Assembly (NCBI GenBank): GCA_963805445.1 | Contig: CAWDUI010000001.1 | Coordinates: forward strand, 62,001-126,000 | Source: JAENVT01 sp963805445 | GTDB lineage: Bacteria > Actinomycetota > Acidimicrobiia > Acidimicrobiales > Ilumatobacteraceae | DNA: 64,000 nucleotides | Direction: 5' to 3' | Shown: positions 36,784-46,661 of the stretch, one piece after another | How the letters are laid out: every line of letters starts with the position of its first letter | Numbering within the stretch: the first letter of the stretch is position 1 | The notes under the pieces: model-generated | What the model was told of the DNA's origin: nothing | The model's input: the letters and a program-made list of their open reading frames with translations, nothing else | Databases searched by the model: none | Translations under genes and position numbers: made by a program

Positions 36784-37521
36784 TCAGTCCCCGATGGACC
36801 GACGACCGTCGTCGACGACGCGGCCGTCCTTCATGCGCACCAGCCGCTGGGCTGCGTCGGCGACCGGCTGGTCGTGGGTGACGAGCAGGATCGTCTGGCC
36901 TCCGGAGTGCAGACGAGTGAACAGCTCGAGAACTTCCTCGCCGCCCTCGGAGTCGAGGGCGCCGGTGGGTTCGTCGGCGAGCAGGAGCGTGGGCTCGTTG
37001 GCGAGTGCTCTGGCGATCGCCAGTCGCTGGCGCTGGCCGCCGGACAACGCCGCTGGCGACTGCTTGGCCTTGTCGCCGATTCCCAGCAGATCGAGCAGAT
37101 CGCGGGCTCTGGTCTCGGCCATCTTGCGCTTGCGCCCGGCGATGAGAGCCGGCATCAGCACGTTTTCGAGTGCCGTCATCCCTTCGAGGAGGTTGAAGAA
37201 CTGAAAGACGATCCCGATGTGCTGGCGACGCATGATCGCCAGTTCACTCTCCGTCTTGCCGACGAGAAGTTGACCGGCGACCGACACTTCGCCTTCGTCG
37301 GGCACGTCGAGGCCGGCGACGATGTTGAGCAACGTCGACTTGCCACAGCCCGATGGTCCCATCACCGCCACGAACTCGCCGCGTCCGAGGTCGAGATCGG
37401 CGCCGCGCAGGGCGCGTACGGGTGCGGTCTCCTGCTCGAATGTTCGGAACACCTGTCTCACGTCGACGACAACGTCGCGATCGACCGTCACCGGATTGAT
37501 CACCGACTCGCTGATGGTCAT
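36784..37521 (-). CDS. ABC transporter ATP-binding protein (MacB/LolD type)
   Basis: ATG at 37521 has AGGAGG upstream and overlaps the stop of the REC-cyclase gene by four bases. The 245-aa protein has Walker A GPSGCGKSTLLN, Q-loop VFQFFNLLEGMTALENVLMP, signature LSGGQRQRLAIARAL, Walker B TLLLADEPTGALDSEGG and H-loop LLVTHDQPVA. The sequence around LFNLLEGMTALENV and EPTGALDS is typical of MacB/LolD ATPases, which power lipoprotein or peptide export with FtsX-like permeases. The permease at 42479-44857, on the same strand 5 kb away, is the likely partner. Confidence 0.88.
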   Translation of the reverse strand: MTISESVINPVTVDRDVVVDVRQVFRTFEQETAPVRALRGADLDLGRGEFVAVMGPSGCGKSTLLNIVAGLDVPDEGEVSVAGQLLVGKTESELAIMRRQHIGIVFQFFNLLEGMTALENVLMPALIAGRKRKMAETRARDLLDLLGIGDKAKQSPAALSGGQRQRLAIARALANEPTLLLADEPTGALDSEGGEEVLELFTRLHSGGQTILLVTHDQPVADAAQRLVRMKDGRVVDDGRRSIGD

Positions 37522-38864
37522 GATGCTGCCTCCTGGCTGACGACCGAGATGGTCGCATTCTGGTTCACGGATGCAATCTTGCGTGGCCGAACCGGGGTCG
37601 ACCGTCCCTTGACGAGATGCGGGCCGAGATCCTCGGCCTCTGGTTTGACAGTGAGCTGGTCCCACGTGGCGTCGCTGACGACGATCTCGCCGTCGGCCGC
37701 GAACTGTTGCAGACGCTGACACAGGTTGACCGCGTCGCCCACGACGGTGTACTCCAGTCTCTCCTCCGAGCCGAGGAGAGCGGCGGCTACATCGCCCGTC
37801 GACAGTCCGATGCCCAGGGGGAACGGCTCGAGTCCCTGCGCGATCCAGCGCGCGTTCACCGCCGCCTGGGCAGCGTGCATGGAGTGGGCGGCGACAAGGG
37901 CCCGGTCGGCGTGATCCAGCGTTGGCTCGGGAGCGCCGAAGACTGCCATCACGGCATCGCCGACGTACTGCATCACGGTGCCGCCGGCGGCCAGGATGGC
38001 GTTGTTCATCTCGGCGCGGTGGACATTGAGCTGTTGGGCCAATGACGATGGATCGGTGTGCTCGCTGATCGTCGAGTAGCCGCGGATGTCGCTCATCAAC
38101 ACGGTGAGCGTGAGTTGCTCGGTGTCACCGGCGTGAGCGCCGCGAGCACGAATTCGTTCGGCGACGCCCGTCGGGAGAAGGCGTGACAACGATTCGCCCT
38201 GCTCCTCCCTCGAGATGATCGCGTTGTGGATCCGCTTGAGGCGGTCGAGCGCGCCGGCAGTGCCGATCGAGACGCCCTCGGCGAGACGAAGGAACAGGTT
38301 CTCGATGCGAGCCTCGACGGCCCCCGGGGTCGACTTCGTCGCCGCCGCGATGGCCTTGATCGGCTTGCCCTCGGCGACCATCTCCAGCAAGGCATCGTCC
38401 TCGACGTCGAGCCCACCGGTGCGACGCACCGGGCTGATGAGGGCACTGACCACCGCGGGATCGAGCATCGAACCGCCGGACGCAACCTCACGAATCGCCC
38501 TGGCGAGTTGATCGCCCTCGGCGATGCGGTCCTTGAGCAAGTAGGCGTAACCGGCGGCCCCCTCGGAAAGCAACGAGATCGCGTAGTCGGGGTCGTCGTA
38601 CTGACTGAGGATCACGATGCCGGTGCCAGGGTGGCGTTTGCGAATGAGCTTGCATGCCTCGATGCCTTCGCGATGAAAGTTCGGTGGCATGCGGATGTCA
38701 CTCACCACGACGTTCGGGGCAGCGGCTTCGGCGCCGGCGACGAGGCCATCATGGTCCTCCGCTTCACCGACGATCTCGAGGTCGATCTGGCGCGAGAGCA
38801 TCGCCTTGACCCCTTCGCGAATGAAGACGCTGTCGTCGGCGACGAACACCGTGATGGCTCCCAT
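37518..38864 (-). CDS. Response regulator-HTH-class III nucleotidyl cyclase fusion
   Basis: ATG at 38864 gives 448 aa. Residues 1-125 are a receiver (Asp56 in VVVSDIRMPP, Lys111 in LLKDR). Residues 155-195 (DALLEMVAEGKPIKAIAAAT then STPGAVEARIENLFLRLAEG) align with the LuxR/NarL helix-turn-helix but look degenerate. A helical linker leads to the cyclase domain at 250-415: LMSDIRGYSTISEHTD (Asp259), GGTVMQYVGDAVMAVFGAP (Asp303) and EYTVVGDAVNLCQRL (Asn380, Arg384). Both metal Asps and the transition-state residues are present. Gln299 stands where many adenylate cyclases have Lys. Probably a phosphorylation-controlled cAMP (or cGMP) source. Confidence 0.85.
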   Translation of the reverse strand: MGAITVFVADDSVFIREGVKAMLSRQIDLEIVGEAEDHDGLVAGAEAAAPNVVVSDIRMPPNFHREGIEACKLIRKRHPGTGIVILSQYDDPDYAISLLSEGAAGYAYLLKDRIAEGDQLARAIREVASGGSMLDPAVVSALISPVRRTGGLDVEDDALLEMVAEGKPIKAIAAATKSTPGAVEARIENLFLRLAEGVSIGTAGALDRLKRIHNAIISREEQGESLSRLLPTGVAERIRARGAHAGDTEQLTLTVLMSDIRGYSTISEHTDPSSLAQQLNVHRAEMNNAILAAGGTVMQYVGDAVMAVFGAPEPTLDHADRALVAAHSMHAAQAAVNARWIAQGLEPFPLGIGLSTGDVAAALLGSEERLEYTVVGDAVNLCQRLQQFAADGEIVVSDATWDQLTVKPEAEDLGPHLVKGRSTPVRPRKIASVNQNATISVVSQEAAS

Positions 38865-39108
38865 GTGACGATTCAACACCAGATCAAGGGTGCGAGGCGA
38901 GGGCGTGAGCCTGTGTAGCGAGGTGGTGCCAGCCACACCGTGGCATCGGGCCATCGACCGTTGAGCAGCATCGTCGCGCGAGGGCACGAGCACCCTGCCG
39001 GGAGGGATGCCAGCAACACCTGCGACACGCCAGTCAGTGCCCTGTTCGACGCGCCTGTCGAAGCGCACGATGAGGTCACGAACCAACTCCAACGCCAAGG
39101 AGACCAGC

Positions 39109-40125
39109 ATGAGAATCGAACGCAGCGTCACCACCGTCTCGTGGATCCCCTCGGATCTCTTGGAGGGCATGGGCAAGATCGCCACGCGGATGGGTCTCGC
39201 TCACCATGACCCGCCGCCCCCTGATTCGCTCGGCGCCGACACGAAGGCGATGATCGAGGAACTGCGCGACGCCGATCGCTTCCGCTTTGCCAACGAACTG
39301 CGCGCCTACATCGAGATCGACGAGGATGGCACGATCACCGACTTCGGATATTGCGGCGGCGGCATGATCGGGGCAACGACGATCGGGTTGGGTGTCGGCT
39401 CGATCACGATTCCGGCTGTGAAGCTGCCAGATCGATGCAGCGAACCGGTGGTCACATCGACGTCGGTCACGTTCACACAGGCGGTAGGAGGTCGCACCGG
39501 CGCGCCGATGCCACGGGCAGTGAAGCACCCGCCCTTCATCCAGTATCACGCTCCGACGGTGTGGACCACGCTGCAGCTGACGATCCATGCAGATGGATCC
39601 CACGAAGCAACGATGACCGGCGCTTCCGGATTTCCGCGGCACTGGGTGTTCGACAACGACGGGCAACTGGTCGCCAAGAGCAGTGTTGCCGAGTACAAGA
39701 AGTGGATGGCGGAGTCGTTCGGCCGACGAACCCCCTGGGGCGACGAGGACTCGCCTGCCTTCCTCACCGAGGTGGAGACCCTCCTGGAGCGCGAGTTGCA
39801 GGAGTCGATCATGCGAGGTGATAAGAAGCCCGACATCCGCCGTGTGAAGGAGGGCAAGACGCTCGTGGAACAGGGCGCGTCCAGCAACGAGTTGTATCTG
39901 CTGCTCAATGGCGTGCTGGTCGTGGAGGTCGACGGCGAGAAGCTCGCCGAGCTCGGGCCCGGGGCCGTGTTCGGAGAACGCGCCGCCCTCGAAGGAGGCT
40001 CCCGCACGGCGACCTTGCGAGCGGTCACGGAGTGCAAGGTCGCTGTCGCCCCCGCTGAGCGCATCGACCTCGACAAACTTGAAGCGCTCGCGAGTGGGCA
40101 CCGCCGCGAGGAGGCGCGCGGATAG
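39109..40125 (+). CDS. Cyclic-nucleotide-binding domain protein
   Basis: ATG at 39109 has AAGGAG upstream. The first 230 of 338 residues form an unrecognised, beta-rich domain (FRFANELRAYIEIDEDGTIT, CGGGMIGATTIGLGVGSITI, PRHWVFDNDGQLVAKSSVAE). Residues 245-330 are a cNMP-binding domain: LVEQGASSNELYLLLNGVLV, AELGPGAVFGERAALEGGSR, TATLRAVTECKVAV, with the phosphate-binding cassette FGERAALEGGSRTAT. There is no HTH, so it is not a CRP-type regulator. It is divergent from the cyclase gene (244 bases between starts), making a cAMP sensor the natural reading. Confidence 0.8.
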   Translation: MRIERSVTTVSWIPSDLLEGMGKIATRMGLAHHDPPPPDSLGADTKAMIEELRDADRFRFANELRAYIEIDEDGTITDFGYCGGGMIGATTIGLGVGSITIPAVKLPDRCSEPVVTSTSVTFTQAVGGRTGAPMPRAVKHPPFIQYHAPTVWTTLQLTIHADGSHEATMTGASGFPRHWVFDNDGQLVAKSSVAEYKKWMAESFGRRTPWGDEDSPAFLTEVETLLERELQESIMRGDKKPDIRRVKEGKTLVEQGASSNELYLLLNGVLVVEVDGEKLAELGPGAVFGERAALEGGSRTATLRAVTECKVAVAPAERIDLDKLEALASGHRREEARG

Positions 40126-40991
40126 TGCGTGTCCACGTCTGCGGGGTACGCGGCTCGACTCCCGCTGTTGGCGAAGAGTTCACGGGCGTCGGCGGTAACA
40201 CATCGTGCGTGGCGCTGGCTCACGACGGCGAAGCGACGCCGCGCCTCGTGCTCGATGCCGGTACCGGTCTTCGCGCCGTCTCGGCGCTCATGCGCGGCGA
40301 GCCGTTTCGTGGCTCAGTGCTGCTCGGGCACTTGCATTGGGATCACACGCAAGGTTTGCCCTTCTTCCGTGCCGCCGACCGGTCTGATGCGGTGACGAGG
40401 GTCTTGATCCCCGAGCAGGGGGTGCCGCCGATCGAGCTGTTGGAGCGATTCATGGGCCCTCCCGCGTTTCCCATCGTGGCGCCCGATCTACAGGGTTCGT
40501 GGACGTTCGAGTCGATCGACGAGGGCGCGCACGTGATCGAAGGTTTCAGCGTGCTCGCCCGCGAAATCCCGCACAAGGGCGGTCGCACCATGGGCTACCG
40601 CATCGGTGATGGTCGCGCCACCATGGCCTATCTGTCCGACCACGGCCCAGCGCGCGTGTTCGGCCCCGGCCCCGACGGGTTCGGTCCGTATCATGACGCA
40701 GCGATGGAGCTGTGTGATGGGGTCGATCTGTTGATCCACGATGCTCAGTACACAGCGAGCGAACTGCCATATCGATTGCACTTCGGCCACTCCGCCGCGG
40801 ACTATGCGGTGGGGTTGGCTCACGCCAGTGGCGCCAGGCGAGTGCTGCTGTTCCACCACGACCCGGACCGCACCGATGCGGAGGTCGCGGCGATCGAACA
40901 GGCGATGCGCCTTCGCAGCGACATCGCCGTCGATGCTGCCCGCGAGGGCGACGCGATCTGCCTCGGCGGCCAGTCGGGGCAAGCGCAGTGA
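40125..40991 (+). CDS. MBL-fold metallo-hydrolase
   Basis: GTG at 40125 overlaps the previous stop by one base. The 288-aa protein has VRGSTPAVGEEFTGVGGNTS, the zinc motif GHLHWDHTQGLPFF (HxHxDH), LAREIPHKGGRTMGYRI, LSDHGPARVF, LIHDAQYTASELPYRLHFGH and LLFHHDPDRTD. These are the PhnP/Lactamase_B_2 signatures shared with class II cyclic-nucleotide phosphodiesterases and cyclic phosphate hydrolases. Next to a cyclase and a cNMP-binding protein, a role in removing a cyclic nucleotide is plausible but not shown by sequence. The stop overlaps the next start by four bases. Confidence 0.83.
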   Translation: MRVHVCGVRGSTPAVGEEFTGVGGNTSCVALAHDGEATPRLVLDAGTGLRAVSALMRGEPFRGSVLLGHLHWDHTQGLPFFRAADRSDAVTRVLIPEQGVPPIELLERFMGPPAFPIVAPDLQGSWTFESIDEGAHVIEGFSVLAREIPHKGGRTMGYRIGDGRATMAYLSDHGPARVFGPGPDGFGPYHDAAMELCDGVDLLIHDAQYTASELPYRLHFGHSAADYAVGLAHASGARRVLLFHHDPDRTDAEVAAIEQAMRLRSDIAVDAAREGDAICLGGQSGQAQ

Positions 40992-42428
40992 CCTCGGAGC
41001 GCTTCGATGCGGTTGTCGTGGGCTCGGGACCCAACGGGCTTGCCGCCGCTGTCCGTCTGGCCGAGGCAGGTCGCTCGGTGCTGGTGTTGGAGGCCGCGGC
41101 CACGATCGGCGGTGGGACACGTTCCGCAGAGCTCACCCTGCCCGGCTTCGTTCACGATGTCTGTGCGGCGGTTCATGCTCTCGGCGTCTCGGCCCCTGCG
41201 CTGTCACTCGAACGGCTCGGCTCGTACGGGCTGGGTTGGTGCGCCCCAGAGGTTCCCCTGGCCCACCCACTGGATGGCGGCAGGGCCGGCGTGCTCCATC
41301 GCGGCGTCGACGAGACGGCCGTGGGGCTCGGCCGGGACGGTGCAGCGTGGGGGCGATTGCTGCAACCGCTCGTGGACGATTGGCCGCTGGTGCTGCCACA
41401 GTTGCTCGGGCCGTTGATCTCGGTTCCTCGCCATCCCGTCGCGATGGCTCGATTCGGCGTGCATGCCCTGCAGCCGGCGACGTGGCTGGCTCGACGGTTC
41501 GACACCGATGAGGCTGCCGCGTTGTTCGGCGGTTGTGCCGCACACGCCATGCTGCCTCTGCAACGACCGTTCACCTCTGGGTTTGCCTTGACCCTGGCGG
41601 CGGCGGCGCATGTCGGCGGATGGCCGGTCGCGGCAGGCGGTTCGCAAGCGGTGGCCGATGCGCTCGCGGCTCGTCTCGTCGAACTCGGCGGCGAGGTGAG
41701 GACCGGCGTGATTGTTCGTTCTCTGGCCGACTTGCCACCTCACCGTGCGGCACTGTTCGACACGAACCCGGCGCAGTTGGCGTCGATTGCCGGCGACGCG
41801 CTGCCGGCTCGATACCGGGCCCGGCTGCGACGCTTTCGTCACGGTCCGGGGGCGTTCAAGATCGACTACGCGCTCGATGCCGCCGTGCCCTGGGCCAACG
41901 ATGATTGCCGGCGGGCCGGCACGGTCCATGTCGTCGGTAACTTCGCCGAGATCCTCACCGCCGAGGCCGACGTGGCAGGCGGGCGCATGCCGGAGCGGCC
42001 CATGGTGCTCGTGGTCCAACAGTCGTTGTTCGACCCGACGCGCGCCCCGGCCGGCAAACACACCCTGTGGGCCTACGCCCATGTTCCTCACGGCTACACG
42101 GGCGACGCGACTCGGGCGATCGAGCGCCAGATCGAGCGATTCGCTCCCGGCTTCGCCGATGTCGTGCTCGCCCGCCGCGTGGCGACGGCCGCGCGACCTG
42201 GAGTCCTACAACGCCAACTACGTGGGCGGCGACATCGCCGGTGGTGCACACAACGGGCTGCAGCTTGCGTTCCGGCCGACGGCGCGCCCGTATGTGACCC
42301 CGAACCCAACGCTGCTTCTCTGCTCTGCATCGACGCCGCCAGGTGCCGGTGTTCACGGCATGTGCGGATGGCACGCGGCCGATCGTGCGCTCGCCGGGCC
42401 GCTTCGGGGCGCCGCGGCGCGATCGTGA
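40988..42428 (+). pseudogene. FAD-dependent oxidoreductase (phytoene-desaturase-like), one frameshift
   Basis: GTG at 40988 overlaps the MBL stop. The N-terminus has the dinucleotide motif VVGSGPNGLAAAVRLAEAGR and VLVLEAAATIGGGTRSAELT. FKIDYALDAAVPW, GYTGDATRAIERQIERFAPG and the end VGGDIAGGAHNGLQLAFRPT then CSASTPPGAGVHGMCGWHAA match the amine-oxidase/phytoene-desaturase group. One base change near 42190 separates VVLARRVATAA from RDLESYNANY. Corrected length is about 480 aa. Such proteins act on isoprenoids or unknown lipophilic substrates. Co-translation with the MBL and cNMP-binding genes suggests one operon. Confidence 0.78.
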
Positions 42429-42478
42429 CCACAGCCGAGTTCTTTGCGCCACGAATGGCGAGGTCGCGGCAGTCGGCG

Positions 42479-44857
42479 TCAGCCCTGGTGGAGGATTTCG
42501 GCGGGGCGTAGTCGAGCCGCGCGGGCCGCAGGAACCAGGGCGGCGACGACTGCGACGGCGACGACACCGCAGGCGGTGAGCAAGATGTTGGTGACGGGGA
42601 CTGCGGGATCATTGGCGACGCCGAGCGCGCCGGCGAGGCGCTGCCATGCGAAGCGACCGACGATCAGCCCGAGCGGAGTCCCGACGATGATTCCGACGGC
42701 GGCGAACATGCACGCTTGGCAAATGACCGAGCCGGCCAGTTGCCCCCGTTTGAATCCGAAGACTGCCAGCAACGCCAGATCGCGCCGCCGGAATCGCACC
42801 GTGACGACCAGGGCCAGGACCACGACGACTGCTCCGATCAAGGCGAGTGTCAGCGCAAGACCGAGCGGGAGTGACTCGACGTCGCGAAGGCGGGCGACCT
42901 CGACCGGCGGAGCCGGCGTCGAGACCTCGAAGCCGGCGCGTTGAAGGGCCTGAGTTCCTTGGGCGTCCGACACGCCCGGTTTGAACGTGACGACGTGGCG
43001 CTGAAACGCGTCGTTCACTTCCAGACCCAATGCCGTCGCGGTACTGGCGGTGACGAGGAATCCGCTGGCGAGCGTGGACGGGTCGTCAACGGTTGGCGAA
43101 AGCGTCTCGCCCACGACTCGCATCGATCGTGAGCCTTGGGAACCCGTGAGGCGAAGGGTGTCGCCGCGGTGCACGCCGAGCCGCTGGGCGGTGTCGAGGC
43201 CGAGCGCAATTTCGTCGTCGGCGGCGGGTGCGATGCCGGTTCGCATGACCGCGCCGAGCCGGCCTCGCAGGCTCTCGATTGCGAAGCCATTTCCATCGGA
43301 CTGTCCGTTGAGCAGTCCGTCGAGTTGCGCATGAACGATCGAGATCGCGTCGACCTCCGAGATGTGTGAGAGTTCGACGGTGTCGTGATCTGTGGGATCG
43401 GCGTTGTTGCCGTGGAACGCGGTCGCGTCCCACGGGACGCCGTAGCGCGCTGGTGTGATGGTGAGACGATGGAGGCCGGACGCGAACATGCTCACGGCGA
43501 TCACGCCGGCGACTGCGACTGCGACACCGGTCATCGCCGAGCGAACGGGAACGATGTCTCTGCCGCGGGCGCGTCTTGTCGCCAAGTACACGCCGATGCC
43601 GACGACGCGAGGCAACACCGAAAGCTGGCGCATGCTTCGCTTCTCGGACGCCCTTGCGTCGCGCGACACCGGCTGGGTTGAGACTCGCCACATGGCCGCT
43701 GCGGCGCTGGCTACCACGATGAGCAGGATGATCAGCGTTCCGCCGATCAGGATCACGGCGTCGAACGACCAACCGCGATCGGGTTCGGCTCGCCGCGCCA
43801 GCCCGATCGGCATGAGCGGAGACCATGCCACCGCGACGAGAAGTGCACCGATGACGCCTGCAGCCAATGCCGGAAGGATGGCCAAGACCGACGCGACGGC
43901 GCGCCCTGGACGAGAAACTCCGAGTGCCCGCAGCACCTCCAGCTCTGGGCGCGACCCGGCGGCGTGGCGTTCGATGGCCTGGACGATTGCGACCAGACCC
44001 ACGACGGCCGCGATCAGCGCGAAGAGGCGGAGCCCCTCGACGATCACCGACACGGAATCCTCGACCGGCGCCGGTGAGAACAGCGGCGTTGGATGAGACC
44101 CCGGGTCAGTCTCCGGATTCACGGCACGCGACCACCCGCCGAAGTCGGCGAACCCACCCCGCAAGCGAACAATGGTTCCTCCACCGAGGTCCGCGATCTG
44201 CGCCGCGTACCGGTCGGTCCACGCCGGCGTGAGGTAGACGAATTGGATATCGCGATCGCGCACCACGAGCCCGGTCGATGCCCGGGAGATCCCGACGACG
44301 CGCAGCGCGAACTTCGGACCATCGGTCTTCGGTCGGTCGTTCTGGAGGGCGTCTTCGTCGCCGCGCTTCACCGAGACGAACTGCATCTCGTCACCGACTC
44401 GCTTGTTCACTCGGCGTGCGACCGTTTCTGGAAGGACGATCTCGTCCGTCCGGGTCGGATCCGCGCGGCGGCCTTGGAGGATCAACGGCCGTTCGATCAC
44501 TCGTCCGATCGCGTCATTTCCGGGCGCGATGAACGGGAACAGGTCGGGATCATCGACCGAAACCACGCCGGCGATCGAGAACGGCGCCCACGCCGCGACG
44601 CGCGGGTCAGCGACGGCCGCTCCGGTCTGCTCGGGGCCGCCGAACACCGCCGCGTCCATGGCCAACGTGCGCTCACGCAGCCGGTCGAAGGCGGTCGCCG
44701 ACCGGCGCGCACCTGCCAACGCGGCCAGCGTCGCACCGCCAGTCAGGGTGATCAGGAGGGCGAGTCCGGTCAACGCCCCGATGCGTCGCCGCGAGTCCGA
44801 TCGGCTCCAAAGCGACAGCGCGACCGTCAAACCGCCTCGGCCGCTGCGCTCGAACAC
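42479..44857 (-). CDS. FtsX-like ABC permease (MacB-type, duplicated domain)
   Basis: The 792-aa protein starts SLWSRSDSRRRIGALTGLAL followed by an N-terminal helix (LLITLTGGATLAALAGARRS). It has an extracellular part, a helix trio near residues 270-420 (LRLFALIAAVVGLVAIVQAI, EVLRALGVSRPGRAVASVLA), a second extracellular part and a C-terminal trio (LALTLALIGAVVVVLALVVT, LLAVFGFKRGQLAGSVICQA, LAVAVVAALVPAARAARLRP). The ALGVSRPGRAVASV and VFGFKRGQLAGS loops couple to an ATPase. This is the large two-FtsX-domain permease that pairs with MacB/LolD ATPases such as the gene at 36784-37521. The frame is complete. Confidence 0.87.
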   Translation of the reverse strand: MFERSGRGGLTVALSLWSRSDSRRRIGALTGLALLITLTGGATLAALAGARRSATAFDRLRERTLAMDAAVFGGPEQTGAAVADPRVAAWAPFSIAGVVSVDDPDLFPFIAPGNDAIGRVIERPLILQGRRADPTRTDEIVLPETVARRVNKRVGDEMQFVSVKRGDEDALQNDRPKTDGPKFALRVVGISRASTGLVVRDRDIQFVYLTPAWTDRYAAQIADLGGGTIVRLRGGFADFGGWSRAVNPETDPGSHPTPLFSPAPVEDSVSVIVEGLRLFALIAAVVGLVAIVQAIERHAAGSRPELEVLRALGVSRPGRAVASVLAILPALAAGVIGALLVAVAWSPLMPIGLARRAEPDRGWSFDAVILIGGTLIILLIVVASAAAAMWRVSTQPVSRDARASEKRSMRQLSVLPRVVGIGVYLATRRARGRDIVPVRSAMTGVAVAVAGVIAVSMFASGLHRLTITPARYGVPWDATAFHGNNADPTDHDTVELSHISEVDAISIVHAQLDGLLNGQSDGNGFAIESLRGRLGAVMRTGIAPAADDEIALGLDTAQRLGVHRGDTLRLTGSQGSRSMRVVGETLSPTVDDPSTLASGFLVTASTATALGLEVNDAFQRHVVTFKPGVSDAQGTQALQRAGFEVSTPAPPVEVARLRDVESLPLGLALTLALIGAVVVVLALVVTVRFRRRDLALLAVFGFKRGQLAGSVICQACMFAAVGIIVGTPLGLIVGRFAWQRLAGALGVANDPAVPVTNILLTACGVVAVAVVAALVPAARAARLRPAEILHQG

Positions 44858-44959
44858 GCCGTCAGTATCTCGCGAGCTCCCTCATCGAACCATGGTGTTA
44901 CCATCCCCGGCCGCGGGGTGCCCGCCTACCTTCCATCGGCCGGACCAGCTCGCGACGGC

Positions 44960-45598
44960 TCAGCCGCCCGGTGCCGTCTCAGGCGCGGCCACCCGGCAAG
45001 TTGCGAGGAACATCGGGTAGGTCGCGTCGCCTCGCACGATCTGATGGCATTCGCGAAAGTCGACGTCTGCGAAGCCGGCGGCGGTCAGCGCAGTGGCGAA
45101 CTCCGAGCGGTCGAACCCGTGGTGCACGTCGAGGCCGAGCCCGTGGAAGGAACCATCCTCGATGTCGAGATCGACCACGCACAGGTGGCCGTCGCCGGAA
45201 AGCATCTCGGCGAACTTCGAGAGCACCGTGCCGACGTCGTGGACGTGGTGAAGGGTCAGCACTGTGAAGATGAGGTCGAATCGCTCATCGGGCACGGGCG
45301 CGTTCTCCAGGTCGAGATCCCACACTCGTGCGTCGGTGATGGCGCCGGCCGCGATCTTGGCGAGCATCACGTTGCGCATGCCTTCCGACGTGTCGACCAA
45401 CGTGACCGGACCAACGGCGTCGCGGAGGGCTTGGGTGACCAGTCCCGTGCCCGCGCCGTATTCGAGCACACGTTGCGAGCCATCCAGTTTGATCGCGTTG
45501 CCGATTGCCGCTGCCACCACCTCGGCCCGTTTCAACTTGGCAGGATCATCGTCCCATGTGGCGGCGCGTTCGTCGAAGGTATTCACGAAACCAGTCAA
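44960..45598 (-). CDS. Class I SAM-dependent methyltransferase
   Basis: The 212-aa product begins GFVNTFDERAATWDDDPAKL, a classic start for small-molecule methyltransferases. It has VLEYGAGTGLVTQALRD (motif I), LVDTSEGMRNVMLAKI, FDLIFTVLTLHHVHDVGTVL, LSGDGHLCVVDLDIEDGSFH and the ending HQIVRGDATYPMFLATCRV. It belongs to PF08241/13649. The substrate is not known. It is the last of a convergent set and stands between the FtsX permease and the MscS gene. Confidence 0.85.
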   Translation of the reverse strand: MTGFVNTFDERAATWDDDPAKLKRAEVVAAAIGNAIKLDGSQRVLEYGAGTGLVTQALRDAVGPVTLVDTSEGMRNVMLAKIAAGAITDARVWDLDLENAPVPDERFDLIFTVLTLHHVHDVGTVLSKFAEMLSGDGHLCVVDLDIEDGSFHGLGLDVHHGFDRSEFATALTAAGFADVDFRECHQIVRGDATYPMFLATCRVAAPETAPGG

Positions 45599-45624
45599 GC
45601 ACCAGACGAGCCGGAGCCTCGTCG

Positions 45625-46498
45625 TCAGTCGTCCGCTTCCAGGGATTCTCGGGCGCTGACCGTCACCACGTCACGTTCGTCGGCGCGTAGCTCCCGGTTG
45701 GCCCGCAACGTCACTCGGTACGTGTCCGAGGCCCGGTCGTCGGGCGTGTCCGCGGACGGGAGCTTCTCGACGGACTGCACGATCATCACCGACTGGGTGG
45801 GCAGATCACCGAGGGCCGCTTGCACCGCGGCGGTCACCACCGCCGGGTCGTGGATGTCCTGCGCGTCGGCGCCGACGGTCACGTCGACGGTGGTCGAGGT
45901 GCCCTGTTGGGAATGGTTGGCCACCTCGATCATCATGCGGTTGGCGACGTGCCAGGTGACGTCACCGGCGTCGACACGGGTGGCGAACGCCCCGAGATCG
46001 GTGACCACCCCACGGACCCGTTGACCGGTCGCCGTGGTCACTTCGACGTCGTCGCCCTCGCCGTAGCGATCCTCGAACAGCACGTGCAATCCGGCGATGT
46101 AATCCTGCACTGAGTTCTGGGCGCCGAACGCCAGGATCAGTCCGACGAACCCAGCGCCGCTGACCGCCAAACCGACGTTGACATCCAACTCGCTCAACGC
46201 CACCACGATGATGGTCACCCACACGACCGCGCTGACGATGCGGGTCAACGCGGAGACCGACGCGTCGATTCGGTGCTGGCGGCGCAACTCGACAACATAG
46301 GCGCTCTCCCCGGTCGGGACCCTCGAACGCAGCACACCCCACCGCGACACCTTCCCCGTGCGATCCCGTCTGGTCGCCGACCGGCTGGTGACGCGGTTCA
46401 GCACGCGCCGCAGCACCATCCGGGCGATGCGGATTCCGGCCGGCGGCGCCGACGATCATCCCAACGATGATGGCCACCTCGACGAGCACGGAGTGCAT
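45625..46498 (-). pseudogene. MscS-family mechanosensitive channel, one frameshift
   Basis: ATG at 46498 gives HSVLVEVAIIVGMIVGAAGR; a frame change near 46435 joins it to RMVLRRVLNRVTSR. Then come membrane helices (IVSAVVWVTIIVVALSELDV) and the MscS pore and beta domain: SGAGFVGLILAFGAQNSVQD, IAGLHVLFEDRYGEGDDVEV and GVVTDLGAFATRVDAGDVTW. The Gly/Ala-rich pore helix and FGAQ are diagnostic. Corrected length is about 290 aa, typical of short MscS-like channels that release solutes on membrane tension. Confidence 0.8.
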
Positions 46499-46661
46499 AC
46501 GTTCACGCTACGGCGGGCGCAGTGCGTTGCCGCGTTCTGCGGCGTACGGCGGTCAGATTCGTGCTGCGCGGTGAACGCCGGCCCCAGATCGTCGGCTCGC
46601 TCGATTCGCACGGATCGGCGGGGTACATTGTGTGTCTAACTTGCTGTGCTAATTTCATGCA

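Noticed and set aside
36355..37719. Long plus-strand frame opposite the kinase and ABC genes (454 aa)
   Set aside because: Shadow frame caused by high GC on the opposite strand; the minus-strand genes have clear domains.
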